The notes under the pieces were generated by a model. The model searched no databases, was not told the origin of the DNA, and was given only the letters and a program-made list of their open reading frames with translations. A stretch of DNA of 6,116 nt from Candidatus Omnitrophica bacterium 4484_49. GTDB taxonomy: Bacteria; Omnitrophota; Gorgyraeia; Kaelpiales; Kaelpiaceae. The position numbers were made by a program, and so were the translations under genes. Shown here one piece after another: positions 1-5,710 of the stretch; positions within the stretch are counted from its first letter, which is position 1, and the number at the start of each line of letters is the position of its first letter. The DNA is taken from NCBI GenBank assembly GCA_002085265.1, contig NATI01000077.1, positions 1 to 6,116 on the forward strand, in the 5' to 3' direction.

Positions 1-522
1 GGCAGAAATGTGGAATTAGGATATAAAGAAGGAGGTCTGTTTCTCTTTAAAATGGCTGACTCCTTCAATCACACTCTGATAGGGTTTGAGTTTACCCTTT
101 CCGGGATAGAGTCTTTTTGCTGGAATGTGAGAGATTTAGAAGGAAGGTTCTACCAGGAGGGGTTCAGTTTTGGCAGTTCTGATATTTATCTTGGCTCTTT
201 ATTGGAAATATTTCAGAAGGGACCTGAGGAGCTGAACTGGGAACTGGGATACAATCTGGAAAGTGGCTGGAGGTTTGAATTGAGGTTTCCTCTGGATGAA
301 TTTCTGCACAGGGACAGTTATCTCTCTCTGGGATGGAGGGGAGAGGGAATTTCTCTGGGTTTTAAACTGCCTTTTGTTTACGGAGGAGTTCTGGAAGTAA
401 ATTCTGAGGGGCTTAAATACACATTGCGCAGGAAGGACATCTTTTTTGAGTTTAAAGGGAACAGTGAAAAGTTAAATATCAGATTTGAAATCCCACCACC
501 TTCAGAGGAAAATAACAGTTAA
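1..522 (+). CDS. Unrecognised beta-strand-rich protein, 3' part only
   Basis: The frame is open from the first base to a TAA at 520-522, so the gene most likely begins upstream of the window. A GTG at 10 could be read as a start, but nothing upstream of it is visible to support that. About 173 residues are seen. They alternate polar and hydrophobic or aromatic residues in short runs separated by Gly, Asn, Asp and Ser turns, for example around LNWELGYNL, WRFELRFPL, SYLSLGWRG and ISLGFKLPF. This suggests a series of beta strands, as in an outer-membrane barrel or a large beta-sandwich or beta-helix protein. The last residues (PPPSEENNS) form a polar tail without the terminal aromatic residue typical of BAM-dependent barrels, which counts against a classic porin. 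I do not recognise a family. It does not overlap its neighbour, and I see no convincing terminator hairpin behind it, only T-rich sequence at 530-567. Confidence 0.7.
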   Translation, partial: GRNVELGYKEGGLFLFKMADSFNHTLIGFEFTLSGIESFCWNVRDLEGRFYQEGFSFGSSDIYLGSLLEIFQKGPEELNWELGYNLESGWRFELRFPLDEFLHRDSYLSLGWRGEGISLGFKLPFVYGGVLEVNSEGLKYTLRRKDIFFEFKGNSEKLNIRFEIPPPSEENNS

Positions 523-632
523 GCAGAGTTCTTTTTCTCCTTTTCTTTACCTTGTTTTTTACAGTTTTTAACTACAACTACACTAAAGCCGTGAATGATA
601 ATATTAAAAATAATTTACTGTGGTAGAAATAA

Positions 633-850
633 ATGGAGAAGATACTCATAAACGAAAAACTGGAGAATTTAAAAAAGTATTATAATTATCTCAAGAATTA
701 TCAAGAGCGTTCAATTCAGGAGTTTAAAAAGAAGACCCTACCCTTCAAGGGGCAGTGTGATATTATCTTCAGGTAGCATGTGAGTGTATAATTGACATTG
801 CAGATTGGCTTAAAAAATTTAAACCCATCTGATTTTACTGTTAGTGTTTG
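633..850 (+). pseudogene. Decayed HepT-type toxin (HEPN RNase of type VII toxin-antitoxin), N-terminal half
   Basis: An ATG at 633 opens a 47-codon frame that stops at 776. Its product (MEKILINEKLENLKKYY...) looks like the N-terminal helix of HepT proteins. At about 738-752 the similarity moves to another frame. There, 752-829 read AV-stop-YYLQVACECIIDIADWL, matching the second HepT helix, where family members carry LQ..CEACIDIANHI. A TGA at 758-760 sits inside it. Around 812-822, in an A/T run, similarity returns to the first frame with NPSDFTV, resembling the loop after that helix. No HepT similarity is seen past about 850, where the opposing radical SAM remnant begins. The C-terminal half with the family's catalytic RX4HXY motif is therefore missing. 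In this family the partner is an MntA nucleotidyltransferase antitoxin, usually adjacent. I find no trace of one in 523-632, which is A/T-rich and otherwise featureless. The assignment is from remembered family consensus, but the multi-frame match is specific. Confidence 0.68.
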
Positions 851-858
851 CCTAAGTA

Positions 859-1811
859 TTACTGATTCTTGGTGGAGATAACTTCTGTTTCTAAAGCAGG
901 GGCAGATGGGGCTTCTAAAGTTTCTTTCATAGTTCCATAACAATGAGGGCAGGAATTCAACTGGTATGAAGAGTCATAATGTTTTTTCCAGATGTGGTCA
1001 AAGTGTGTATGTATTACGCGGGCATGAGAGTCTATTCCTTCAGCTAATTCAGTGATAAACTTTTCTGCTCCCGGGTGGGTAGGATGGAGATTAAATTTTT
1101 TGACCAGTCTCCTGATAATACTGGGATGGTCTATAAGCATACAGGGAAGGAGTAAGTTTTGAGAATAGGGCTGCATTTTCCAAATACCGGCATATAGAGG
1201 AAATACCATCCCCACAGACAGCCTTTATCTATCATCAGGTTAATAAATTTATCTGAGACAGTGATTTCAGCATTTTTTTTGGTATAGCATACTGAAAATC
1301 CATGAGGGATGCCGTATTTCTGACAGGTTTCCATTCCTTCCATAACTTTTTTAAATGCGCCTTTGCCCCTTCGCCAGTCAGTTTCCTCCTCAAATCCTTC
1401 GATTGAAAATTGTACAAATATGTTTCCCAGTTCTTGCAATTTTTTGGCAATCTCATCATTTATTAATGCTCCATTTGTAAATATCTGAGCATATATTTTG
1501 TCGTTATATTTTTTGAATATATCATAAATCATATCAAACACCAGAAATGGTTCTCCCCCTAAAAGTGTGTAGAAAACCACACCGATTTTTTCACCATCCC
1601 GGATTATCTTTTCAAAAAATTCGTAGGACATGTCATCATTACGGGTATAATTCTGGGCATAACATCCGGCACAACGGTAGTTACATCTCATGGTGGGTGA
1701 GATTAAAACTGTAGCAGGAGTATATGAACCTTCTTTAATGATTTTGTCCCTTAACTTAGAGTTTTTGAAAATCCCTCTAAATAAAAAATTTTTGAAACTA
1801 TTGTTTGTCAA
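859..1811 (-). pseudogene. Radical SAM protein, broken by internal deletion and frameshift
   Basis: The 5' part (1811 down to about 1185, TTG start) encodes an intact-looking radical SAM core. It has the [4Fe-4S] cluster motif CX3CX2C at Cys43, Cys47 and Cys50 (MRCNYRCAGCY), the SAM-contacting GGEP at 85-88, and strands such as IFTNGAL and VQFSIEG. It runs to WGWYFLYMPV (residues 200-209) and then enters 17 unrelated residues before a stop at 1131. From about 1180 another frame continues with QPYSQNLLLPCMLIDHP, PTHPGAEKFI and IWKKHY, ending at 859 after a CPHC motif. This is the C-terminal block that I recall following MPV only after some 80-100 residues in full homologues. That missing stretch normally carries the conserved GGC and EPC cysteines. 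The lesion is therefore an internal deletion that also changed frame. The start is uncertain: TTG at 1811 has no good Shine-Dalgarno sequence, and the frame is closed by TAA a short way upstream. The original substrate is unknown. Confidence 0.8.
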
Positions 1812-1879
1812 TACATTTGTTGTGGGTAAGTAGAAGTGTTATCTATGTTCCCAGAATAATTGTAATACTTTGTTATCTC

Positions 1880-1908
1880 TTGACAGCGGGGATGAGGTTA
1901 TATAAAAT
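1880..1908 (+). promoter_or_regulatory. Sigma70-type promoter of the marR-kinase unit
   Basis: A perfect -35 hexamer TTGACA (1880-1885) is followed after 17 bases by TAAAAT (1903-1908), one mismatch from TATAAT, inside an A/T-rich tract. Transcription would start near 1915. That gives a short leader with a Shine-Dalgarno GGAGG at 1928-1932, nine bases before the ATG at 1942. A direct repeat TGTTATCT lies upstream at 1837-1844 and 1871-1878, the second copy almost touching the -35. Whether it binds a regulator is unknown, and I see no clear palindromic MarR operator. Confidence 0.65.
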
Positions 1909-1941
1909 TTAGGTATCCGAAATAAATGGAGGAAGCAGAAT

Positions 1942-2355
1942 ATGGAGTTGAGCATTAAAGAGTTATTACCCTGGGAGAAGTTTCCAGTAACTTACAGTCA
2001 ATACAGAGTATTAGAAACTATCTTCAGGATGAAGAGATGTTTGCTTACTCAGTTAAGTAGAGAACTTAATTACGCTGTCAGCACCTGTACCGAGACAGTT
2101 ACCCGGCTGGTTAATAAGAAGTTAGTAAAGAAAAGAATAGATTCAGAAGATAAAAGAAAAACATGGGTAATCCTTACTGAAAAAGGGAATAAACTTGTTG
2201 AGGACATTATTGCTGAAAAGAATAGATTGATGCGGGAGTTTCGTGCCAGGCTGAGTAAGAAAGAACAGGAATTATTTATTAACATTCAAAGGAAACTGCA
2301 GGAAATAAAGGCAGAATTGAGACATTCTGGAGAGAAATTTAAAATTGTTAGATAA
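1942..2355 (+). CDS. MarR-family transcriptional regulator
   Basis: This 137-residue protein has the usual MarR length and layout: N-terminal helix, winged helix-turn-helix, and long C-terminal helices for dimerisation. The HTH runs from about residue 34 (LTQLSRELN) through the recognition helix at about 46-59 (VSTCTETVTRLVNK). The wing includes the family signature D-x-R at Asp70 and Arg72, followed by LTEKG at 78-82. Residues 83-125 are charged and helical. Such proteins bind DNA as dimers and typically repress their own operon until a small ligand or oxidant releases them. The ligand cannot be told from sequence. Cys33 and Cys49, at and inside the DNA-binding domain, leave redox sensing open, but that is speculation. 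The ATG is supported by GGAGG nine bases upstream and a strong promoter. Its last 11 bases overlap the start of the membrane kinase gene, so the two are probably co-transcribed and translationally coupled, making that kinase the most likely regulated target. Confidence 0.9.
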   Translation: MELSIKELLPWEKFPVTYSQYRVLETIFRMKRCLLTQLSRELNYAVSTCTETVTRLVNKKLVKKRIDSEDKRKTWVILTEKGNKLVEDIIAEKNRLMREFRARLSKKEQELFINIQRKLQEIKAELRHSGEKFKIVR

Positions 2356-2911
2356 GAAAATCGGGATAAGGAAATATCTGCGTCTGGGGCTTCTGGCTTT
2401 TCCAATTCTCTATATCTATTTTCCTAAGCAGGTTATTATTTTACCGCTTTTGGTTATTGTTGGTCTCCTGTTACTTTTGGATATCGCCCGCTATTATAAG
2501 TTAAACATTGTGACTAAATTCAAGTTTCTGTTTAAGGAAAAAGAGAAAGGTATTTCTTCTGCCAGTTTTTTGCTTTTAGGGTTAGCAGTGGTTCTTAATT
2601 CCTTTGAAAAGGAAGTGGCAATATTATCGGTATGTATTGCTTTAATATACGATTTTTTTTCTTATCTGGGGACGTTTTTTGGGAAAATAAAATTCAGAGG
2701 TAAAAGTATAGAAGGATGTATTCTGGGAACGATTTTGGGATATGGTGCAGGCTTGGTGGTCAATACTATATTAGGACTTAGTCAAAATGTTTTGTTGGCA
2801 GGTGTAATTACTGCTCCGGTTACAGAACTTTTTCTTGACTGGCCGGATGACAATTTTACAATCCCGTTCTTCACTGCAGTCGCTGCCCAGTTTGTGAAGA
2901 ATTCTTTCTGA
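2345..2911 (+). CDS. Membrane CTP-type lipid kinase (dolichol/phytol/diacylglycerol kinase family)
   Basis: This is a 188-residue, very hydrophobic protein with about six membrane segments. The family (SEC59, VTE5 and DGK1-like, with bacterial homologues) phosphorylates long-chain isoprenoid alcohols or diacylglycerol, usually with CTP. Visible family motifs are KEKEKGISSASFLLLG (64-79), D103 at the start of the segment before FFGKIKFRGKSIEG (111-124), a Glu in VTELF (159-163), and DDNFTIPFF (168-176). Two things are atypical. The residue before D103 is Tyr where most members have Gly, and the first helix has RKYLRLG (9-15) without the common His. The substrate is therefore uncertain; a polyprenol would suit the glycosyltransferases next door. 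I chose the TTG at 2345, with GGAGA at 2329-2333 upstream, because conserved helix sequence begins soon after it and the reading overlaps the regulator gene, as in a coupled operon. The 3' end overlaps the convergent GT-C gene by 41 bases, and the conserved C-terminal segment lies partly in that overlap. Confidence 0.75.
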   Translation: MLDKKIGIRKYLRLGLLAFPILYIYFPKQVIILPLLVIVGLLLLLDIARYYKLNIVTKFKFLFKEKEKGISSASFLLLGLAVVLNSFEKEVAILSVCIALIYDFFSYLGTFFGKIKFRGKSIEGCILGTILGYGAGLVVNTILGLSQNVLLAGVITAPVTELFLDWPDDNFTIPFFTAVAAQFVKNSF

Positions 2912-4472
2912 ATTTCTTCAATCGGGAATAAAGAGAATAGAGGTTTCTTTTTATATTCTGATTGTGGGGGTCAATTTCTAAATAACGCCTGTATAACTCT
3001 TCTGCTATACCATATTTCTTCTGTAGTTCCAATGTAATAGCCACGAGATTACCCATTTCAATATCCCTGGGGTTTAACAGGAGTGCCTTTAGAAAATACT
3101 TCTGGGCTTTGTCTATCTTCCCCGTCTCCAGGTAAATCAGCCCCAGGGACTTACAGGTTAAAGCATCATCCCCTCGTATTTTTTTTGCCTTGAGGAAATA
3201 CTTTTTTGCGTTCTCATAGTCCTTTCTTTGATAATACCAGGTGCCCAGATTCTGATAACTCATCCAGCTATTGGGATTATATTTCAGCACACTGGCAAAT
3301 AAAGTATAGTCATTATTCCATTCCCGGGTTCTCTTTCTGATAGTAGACACATAGGTGATTGCTAACACGAAGACCAGAAAAAAGGATATAGTTTTTATCT
3401 GGTTGGTTTTGAGGGAGAAAATTATACTACTGGAGGAGAGAAATAGCCCTAGGGAGCTTAGGTACAGGAATCTGTCTCCGGTTATTGTTGTTATGGGTAT
3501 GAAATTTAAGCAGGGAGCCAGGAGGATAAAAAACCAGGCTATTCCCAACCAGTGCATATTCTGGCCAGATTTTCTACACTTATAACTCCACCACAATAAA
3601 ACTGAAATGATAAGTACCGAAGTGATCACCAAGGGATCAAAGAAGGATTGTGCTGGTTTAAATCCGTAATCTATAGAAAGATGATAGGGAAATATTAAAA
3701 GATAAATGTAATGAGATATGAGTTTTATTGCGGTCAGAAAGTTAGTGACGAAACTTCCACCCCACCATTCTCGTTGAGCAAATCCCTGCATGAGGTAGAT
3801 TCTGATTGGCAGGTATACAATCGCTATTATGAAAGGTAAAAGGACTATTTTTTTATCTACTTTCTTATTCAGAGCGAAGAGAAGCATTGCGAAAATCAAT
3901 GGAGTTGTAATTGCTGTTTCCTTGGATAAAAGTGCCAGTATAAAATGGACAATACTCCACCAGTAGTATTTCCTATTTCCGGTTTTGACGAACCTTAAGA
4001 ATGTAATAACCGCCAGTAATTCAAAAAATCCCAGTAATAAGTCTGCTCTGCTTCCTATCCACAGTACTGCTTCACTCTGCACAGGGTGAAGGGCGAATAG
4101 AAAGGTGGCTAAAATTGCAATTTTCTTTTCATTGATAAGAAGATTTAGGAATGTGAATACCAGTATGATATTTAAGATATGTAGAAGTAAGTTTGTGAGG
4201 TGATAACCATCAGGGTTTAATTTATACAGTTTGTATTCTAATGCGTAACTGAGTGTCCTTAAGGGGCGGTAAATTCCTTTCCATTTAATACTTGCAGTGG
4301 TAGAGAGGGGGGTGGTGAAAAATCGAGTTATGTTTTTCAAACTTTTAATATGAGGATTTTTTTCCACAAAGCAATGGTCATCAAAGACGAAATTATTCTT
4401 CACACAATCCCTGTAGGCAAAAATTGTAAGAAAAATTATACCTGTCAGAAATAAAAAGGAACGAGTTTTCAT
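2871..4472 (-). CDS. TMTC-like GT-C membrane glycosyltransferase with C-terminal TPRs
   Basis: This 533-residue polytopic protein has about ten membrane segments in residues 1-385 and a TPR domain at its C-terminus. The first external loop carries FDD (30-32) and NP (39-40), the catalytic-type acidic motif of GT-C enzymes, then YRPL (68-71). Further hallmarks shared with eukaryotic TMTC1-4 are HPVQSEAVLWIGSRAD (129-144), SKET (183-186), a DUF1736-like region with SIDYGF (about 236-271), and GDRFLYL (332-338). Three TPR units occupy about 400-505, for example YENAKKYFLKAKKI and IDKAQKYFLKALLLNP. Enzymes of this class take a sugar from a polyprenyl-phosphate carrier and transfer it outside the membrane. 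TMTCs O-mannosylate proteins, and the TPRs probably bind the acceptor; the acceptor here is unknown. The ATG overlaps the stop of the upstream GT2 gene as ATGA (4469-4472), indicating coupled translation. The 3' end runs 41 bases into the convergent kinase gene, giving a basic, polar tail after the last TPR. Confidence 0.88.
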   Translation of the reverse strand: MKTRSFLFLTGIIFLTIFAYRDCVKNNFVFDDHCFVEKNPHIKSLKNITRFFTTPLSTTASIKWKGIYRPLRTLSYALEYKLYKLNPDGYHLTNLLLHILNIILVFTFLNLLINEKKIAILATFLFALHPVQSEAVLWIGSRADLLLGFFELLAVITFLRFVKTGNRKYYWWSIVHFILALLSKETAITTPLIFAMLLFALNKKVDKKIVLLPFIIAIVYLPIRIYLMQGFAQREWWGGSFVTNFLTAIKLISHYIYLLIFPYHLSIDYGFKPAQSFFDPLVITSVLIISVLLWWSYKCRKSGQNMHWLGIAWFFILLAPCLNFIPITTITGDRFLYLSSLGLFLSSSSIIFSLKTNQIKTISFFLVFVLAITYVSTIRKRTREWNNDYTLFASVLKYNPNSWMSYQNLGTWYYQRKDYENAKKYFLKAKKIRGDDALTCKSLGLIYLETGKIDKAQKYFLKALLLNPRDIEMGNLVAITLELQKKYGIAEELYRRYLEIDPHNQNIKRNLYSLYSRLKKFRKNSSQTGQRLQ

Positions 4473-5179
4473 CTTATTTTCTCTCTGAACAGGATAAAAT
4501 TCCAGATAAGTATGGTTTTCAGAAATTTCAGTCCGGTTGTGATTACGGTCATTTTGGATTTCCCTTTTTCTCTTTTATGATATTTTATTCCCACTTCTTT
4601 AATGCCGAGATTTAATCTCGCTGCGTTAAACAATATATCAAAATCTCCCCAGGGACATATTCCCCACAACATATTCTGGTAGTCCTGTTTATATATCACT
4701 TTGGTCCCACATAGTGTATCTGTGACTTTCACCCCTGTAGACAACCAGAATAAAAGAGAGAAAATTTTGTTGCCTAGCATACGGATGAAATTCATGGCTC
4801 CTTTCTCCATGGGCAGCAAGAATCTACTTCCATTTATAACCCTGGCTTTTTCGGAGTGAAGAGCGTGGATGAATCTGGGAATTTCTTCAGGAATAACAGC
4901 CATATCAGCATCCAGAATAATGAGGACATCAGCATCCGCAAAGTCAAAGCCCCTCTGGACAGCAACCCCTTTTCCTTTATTGGGAATGTGTCTTAAGAGT
5001 GTGAGATTGGGAAAATGTGATTTTAGCTTTTTCACCCTGTAAGAGGTACCATCCCGGGAGCCATCATCTACCACAATTATCTGAGTGGGCTTACCGAGGT
5101 CCGGGATTCGACGGATACATTCTTCTATATTTTCTTCTTCGTTGTAACAGGGTATTATTATGGCATAAGAGTACCGCAT
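4469..5179 (-). CDS. GT2 glycosyltransferase, polyprenyl-phosphate sugar synthase-like
   Basis: This 236-residue protein is a single GT-A domain of family 2, similar in size to one-domain dolichyl- or undecaprenyl-phosphate mannose/glucose synthases. Visible motifs are IIIPCYNEEENI (7-18), VVDDGSRDGT (36-45) for the nucleotide, NKGKGVAVQRGF (67-78), and the metal-binding DAD at 90-92. Further on are NGSRF and DTLCGTKVI, the latter typical of the DPM-like group. A hydrophobic stretch at about 219-231 near the C-terminus could anchor it to the membrane. The expected reaction is NDP-sugar plus polyprenyl phosphate giving polyprenyl-phosphate-sugar on the cytoplasmic face; which sugar cannot be told. 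The gene directly precedes and overlaps (ATGA) the TMTC-like transferase, so it probably supplies that enzyme's donor. No lipid flippase is seen. The ATG at 5179 lies just before the first conserved strand, so the start is secure, although there is no Shine-Dalgarno sequence before it. Confidence 0.88.
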   Translation of the reverse strand: MRYSYAIIIPCYNEEENIEECIRRIPDLGKPTQIIVVDDGSRDGTSYRVKKLKSHFPNLTLLRHIPNKGKGVAVQRGFDFADADVLIILDADMAVIPEEIPRFIHALHSEKARVINGSRFLLPMEKGAMNFIRMLGNKIFSLLFWLSTGVKVTDTLCGTKVIYKQDYQNMLWGICPWGDFDILFNAARLNLGIKEVGIKYHKREKGKSKMTVITTGLKFLKTILIWNFILFREKIR

Positions 5180-5251
5180 AATATGATTATGATAATATAA
5201 CTTGTGTGATTTTTCTTTAATTTTCTACCTCCGGGGTATAAAATTTTATTC
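5180..5251. promoter_or_regulatory. Divergent promoter region, GT2 gene (-) and Nudix gene (+)
   Basis: This 72-base A/T-rich gap must hold the start signals for both outward-reading genes. On the + strand, TATAAAAT (5237-5244) resembles a -10 element and ends only seven bases before the Nudix ATG. On the - strand, TATATT (5199-5194) and CATAAT (5191-5186) are -10-like, the latter ending six bases before the GT2 ATG. Neither gene has a Shine-Dalgarno sequence at normal spacing. The only such match, GGAGGT on the - strand at about 5232-5227, is nearly 50 bases from the GT2 start. I cannot find good -35 hexamers, so exact promoters are unproven. Confidence 0.4.
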
Positions 5252-5710
5252 ATGGCAAAATTTAGAAGAGAACACTCCAGTGGTGGAATTATTTTCAAAG
5301 ATCGGAATGCCAAACTGGAGGTAGCATTGATATCACGAATTAATCCCAGGGGCAAAAAGGTATGGTGTTTGCCTAAAGGGAAAGTGGAAAAGGGAGAAAG
5401 TCCCGAGGAGGCAGCCACAAGAGAAGTCAGAGAGGAAACAGGGATGAGTGCGGACATCATTAAAAAACTGGGGAGTATAAATTACTGGTTTGTTTCTCCT
5501 GAAGATAAGAGTAGGGTATATAAGACAGTGGATTTCTATCTTATGGAATATAAATCCGGCAGTCCTCGTGAACACGATTGGGAGGTAGAGGAAGTTAAAT
5601 GGCTGGATATAGATGCTGCAGTTAAAATAATGGAATATCCCAGTGAGAGAGAAATGATGCTTAAGGCAAAGAGAGAATTGATAAAAGCCCAGAAGGGAGG
5701 TGGTGAGTAA
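5252..5710 (+). CDS. Nudix (MutT-type) hydrolase
   Basis: This is a 152-residue, single-domain cytoplasmic enzyme. The Nudix box GX5EX7REUXEEXGU is complete at residues 43-65 (Gly43, Glu49, Arg57, Glu58, Glu61, Glu62, Gly64), so the Mg-binding catalytic helix is intact. It is preceded by SSGGIIFKD (9-17) and VWCLPKGKVEKGE (37-49), and followed by RVYKTVDFYLMEY and EVEEVKWLDIDAA, a layout common in bacterial MutT or Ap4A-hydrolase-like proteins. Nudix enzymes cleave nucleoside diphosphates linked to another group. Candidates here include oxidised dNTPs, dinucleoside polyphosphates or NDP-sugars, and sequence alone does not decide. The ATG at 5252 is the start because family similarity begins by residue 7. 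There is no good Shine-Dalgarno sequence before it, and a -10-like TATAAAAT ends seven bases upstream, so translation from a very short or absent leader is possible. The stop codon directly abuts the ATG of the PfpI-like gene, so the two are probably one operon. Confidence 0.92.
   Translation: MAKFRREHSSGGIIFKDRNAKLEVALISRINPRGKKVWCLPKGKVEKGESPEEAATREVREETGMSADIIKKLGSINYWFVSPEDKSRVYKTVDFYLMEYKSGSPREHDWEVEEVKWLDIDAAVKIMEYPSEREMMLKAKRELIKAQKGGGE
5696..5701 (+). promoter_or_regulatory. Shine-Dalgarno site of the PfpI-like gene
   Basis: GGAGGT lies inside the last codons of the Nudix gene, nine bases before the ATG at 5711. It fixes the start of the next gene and implies that ribosomes terminate and initiate in the same spot. 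It also contrasts with the Nudix gene itself, which has no such site. Confidence 0.75.

Noticed and set aside
741..752. CCCTTCAAGGGG as a terminator hairpin for the leftward radical SAM gene
   Set aside because: The stem would be only four to five pairs with a loop of one to three bases, and the following T-run is interrupted. It also lies inside the HepT remnant.
633..776. A free-standing 47-residue small protein with an ATG start
   Set aside because: HepT similarity continues past its stop in the adjacent frame, so it is better explained as the front of a broken gene. There is also no good ribosome binding site.
859..1215. An independent 118-residue protein
   Set aside because: Its sequence matches only the C-terminal block of radical SAM proteins as remembered, and its apparent GTG start lies inside the radical SAM core coding sequence in another frame.
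3355..3585. A 76-codon + strand reading frame inside the GT-C gene
   Set aside because: It lies wholly antisense to a strongly supported coding region and shows no recognisable protein motif.
4469..5179. Assigning the GT2 enzyme specifically as dolichol-phosphate mannose synthase
   Set aside because: The motifs support the class, but the sugar (mannose, glucose, other) and the carrier length are not readable from sequence.
5158..5460. A leftward 100-codon frame across the Nudix start
   Set aside because: It is antisense to the conserved Nudix box and gives a low-complexity product without motifs.
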